From Bacteroidales bacterium (GTDB lineage: Bacteria; Bacteroidota; Bacteroidia; Bacteroidales; JALTDM01): a stretch of 7,512 bases of DNA. The DNA is taken from the NCBI GenBank assembly GCA_026996635.1, contig JALWKH010000056.1:1-7512 (forward strand). Reading direction: 5' to 3'. This document shows positions 6,628 through 7,512 of this stretch, in pieces (positions within the stretch are counted from its first letter, which is position 1; every line of letters starts with the position of its first letter). A model generated the notes under the pieces. That model was not told the origin of the DNA. It was given only the letters and a program-made list of their open reading frames with translations, and did not search any database. The translations under genes were made by a program, and so were the position numbers.

Positions 6628-7374
6628 ATGAAAAAGTATTTACTGCTATTATCCGTAACACTTGTTCTTGCTTCTTGTTCAAGCAATAATAATTCATCAA
6701 ATAAAACGGAACAAGCTGTAAGCGATACGGCAAAACAAAATTTGTCTGAAAATAATGTAAATGACATTTACGACAATTTCGGAATAATAAAAGTTAAAGA
6801 TCCCTTGGCAACCCATATCGGTTATCCTGCCGACAGTGCAGATGTGTTTTTTATTTCACTCAGGGATGTTGGCAAATTTCACGGCAAAGTGTGTCCCGGA
6901 ATTGCTACAGGATTTAAAATGATAAAAGATGTGCTGGACAGCCTTTACGGAGACGAAATTCCCGTGAGGGGAAATATTAAAGTGGCGTGCTCCCGCGGCA
7001 GCGATTTGTTGGATGTTGCAGGATACATAACCGGTGCCAGAAATAACATAGGCAGGGGAGAAATCAATCGTGGTGACTTGGTTATTGACACAACATTAAA
7101 CCCGCATATTCCTTATTCATTTACAATGATTTTCTCAAGAAAGGATTTGGGCAAAATGTACAAAGTTGTATTCCACAAAGACAGGCTATTGACTCCTGAA
7201 GACAGGAAATTTATTTTCTCCGTTGATAAAGAAGTCTTCTATAATCACGCAGATAGTGCTACACAAGCAAAATTTAAAGAAATTGTGCAAAAAGAGGTAA
7301 AACGCACACTCACCGAAGGACCTCGCAAAGGTGTGTATGAAATAACAAGATGCAAAGATTACAAGTTTAAGTAA
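6628..7374 (+). CDS. FmdE-family lipoprotein, atypical metal-site residues
   Basis: 248 residues. The N-terminus is a lipoprotein signal with lipobox LASC (14-17), so Cys17 should be lipidated. A Ser/Asn-rich linker follows (18-26). Residues about 77-160 match the FmdE family (formylmethanofuran dehydrogenase subunit E-like): the signature FHGKVCPGIATGFKM (84-98) with His85 and Cys89, then DVAGYITGARNNIGRGEI (129-146). In typical members this second segment reads Asp...TGCTxGxGN; here Ala137 and Arg138 replace Cys-Thr. Cys121 is eight residues before Asp129. The C-terminal part (170-248) has no motif I recognise. No methanogenesis gene is nearby and FmdE homologues occur widely outside methanogens, so a role in formylmethanofuran metabolism is not implied. 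Metal binding or redox sensing at the envelope is a guess. There is no acidic lipoprotein export signal after Cys17, so a periplasm-facing location is more likely than the cell surface. Confidence 0.85.
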   Translation: MKKYLLLLSVTLVLASCSSNNNSSNKTEQAVSDTAKQNLSENNVNDIYDNFGIIKVKDPLATHIGYPADSADVFFISLRDVGKFHGKVCPGIATGFKMIKDVLDSLYGDEIPVRGNIKVACSRGSDLLDVAGYITGARNNIGRGEINRGDLVIDTTLNPHIPYSFTMIFSRKDLGKMYKVVFHKDRLLTPEDRKFIFSVDKEVFYNHADSATQAKFKEIVQKEVKRTLTEGPRKGVYEITRCKDYKFK

Positions 7375-7413
7375 AAAACAAAAGCAGTTAAGTTTTACTT
7401 CATTTAGAATTAC

Positions 7414-7443
7414 AAAAAAACAGCCCCTTTTATTGCGGGGCTG
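7414..7443 (-). terminator. Intrinsic terminator of the minus-strand gene at the right edge
   Basis: On the minus strand CAGCCCC (7443-7437) and GGGGCTG (7427-7421) form a 7-pair GC-rich stem with a 9-base loop, followed at once by seven T (complement of 7420-7414). It begins 15 bases after the stop codon at 7459. On the plus strand the tail is ATATTTACAC, so it would be at best a weak terminator for the convergent FmdE-family gene that ends at 7374. Confidence 0.85.
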
Positions 7444-7458
7444 ATATTTACACAAGTC

Positions 7459-7512
7459 CTACTTATTCAATTCCGCAAAATACTTATAAAACAAAGGTAT
7501 TGTTTCTATTCC
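7459..7512 (-). CDS. 3' end of an unidentified minus-strand gene (partial)
   Basis: Reading the minus strand from the window edge gives 17 residues, GIETIPLFYKYFAELNK, then TAG at 7461-7459. The residue mix looks like the helical end of a soluble protein, and a strong minus-strand terminator lies just beyond the stop, which is the main support for it being a real gene end. The fragment is too short to assign a function. Confidence 0.6.
   Translation of the reverse strand, partial: GIETIPLFYKYFAELNK

Noticed and set aside
6628..7374. FmdE similarity as evidence for methanogenesis or methanofuran chemistry
   Set aside because: FmdE homologues are found in many bacteria without that pathway, no partner subunits are present, and the rest of the window is clearly Bacteroidota.
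7421..7443. Hairpin as the main terminator of the plus-strand FmdE-family gene
   Set aside because: The T run follows the stem only on the minus strand; on the plus strand the tail is mixed sequence 70 bases beyond that gene's stop.
7186..7455. Open frame of 89 codons on the minus strand overlapping the end of the FmdE-family gene
   Set aside because: Most of it is antisense to a conserved gene, it runs through the minus-strand terminator at 7414-7443, and its Cys/Phe-rich translation is not protein-like.

Overview
The window reads as a chromosomal segment from a member of the phylum Bacteroidota, probably an environmental Bacteroidales-like or Flavobacteriia-like lineage. The evidence is: two proteins ending in type IX secretion system (T9SS) type A sorting domains, low GC, start codons preceded by A/T-rich leaders without Shine-Dalgarno sequences, promoter elements of the Bacteroidota type (TAnnTTTG), and a GH57 alpha-amylase of the kind found in Bacteroidales. 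The genus cannot be determined from the sequence.

Left part (1-5280, plus strand). The 3' end of an unidentified gene (2-79) is followed by a GC-rich hairpin. Three exported surface proteins come next in the same direction. The first (152-2743) is an 863-residue fibre: an N-terminal tail-fibre-like region, six DNQTLSLSG-type repeats, 21 YadA-head-like repeats of about 17 residues, and a C-terminal peptidase S74 self-cleaving chaperone with a coiled coil. The second (2756-3247), only 12 bases later, is a small T9SS cargo protein. The third (3320-5224) is a seven-bladed FG-GAP/VCBS propeller followed by Ig-like, HYR and T9SS sorting domains. A strong hairpin terminator (5238-5280) closes this block.

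Right part (5282-7512). A GH57 glycoside hydrolase (minus strand, 6493-5282) and an FmdE-family lipoprotein (plus strand, 6628-7374) are divergently transcribed from a 134-base intergenic region. That region holds a recognisable Bacteroidota promoter for the GH57 gene, a -7 element for the lipoprotein gene, and between them a perfect 7-4-7 inverted repeat that looks like an operator. At the right edge are a minus-strand terminator and the last 17 codons of a minus-strand gene.

How the genes fit together: the left block is a surface and secretion module whose products probably mediate adhesion or display. The right block is metabolic: intracellular alpha-glucan turnover, and a metal-binding envelope protein of unknown function. 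No mobile element, CRISPR array, tRNA or rRNA was seen. No non-coding stretch exceeds 300 bases. I did not find a clearly new biological system. The most original leads are the shared operator candidate, the atypical FmdE active site, and the coupling of an S74 fibre lacking any T9SS signal to a tiny T9SS cargo.
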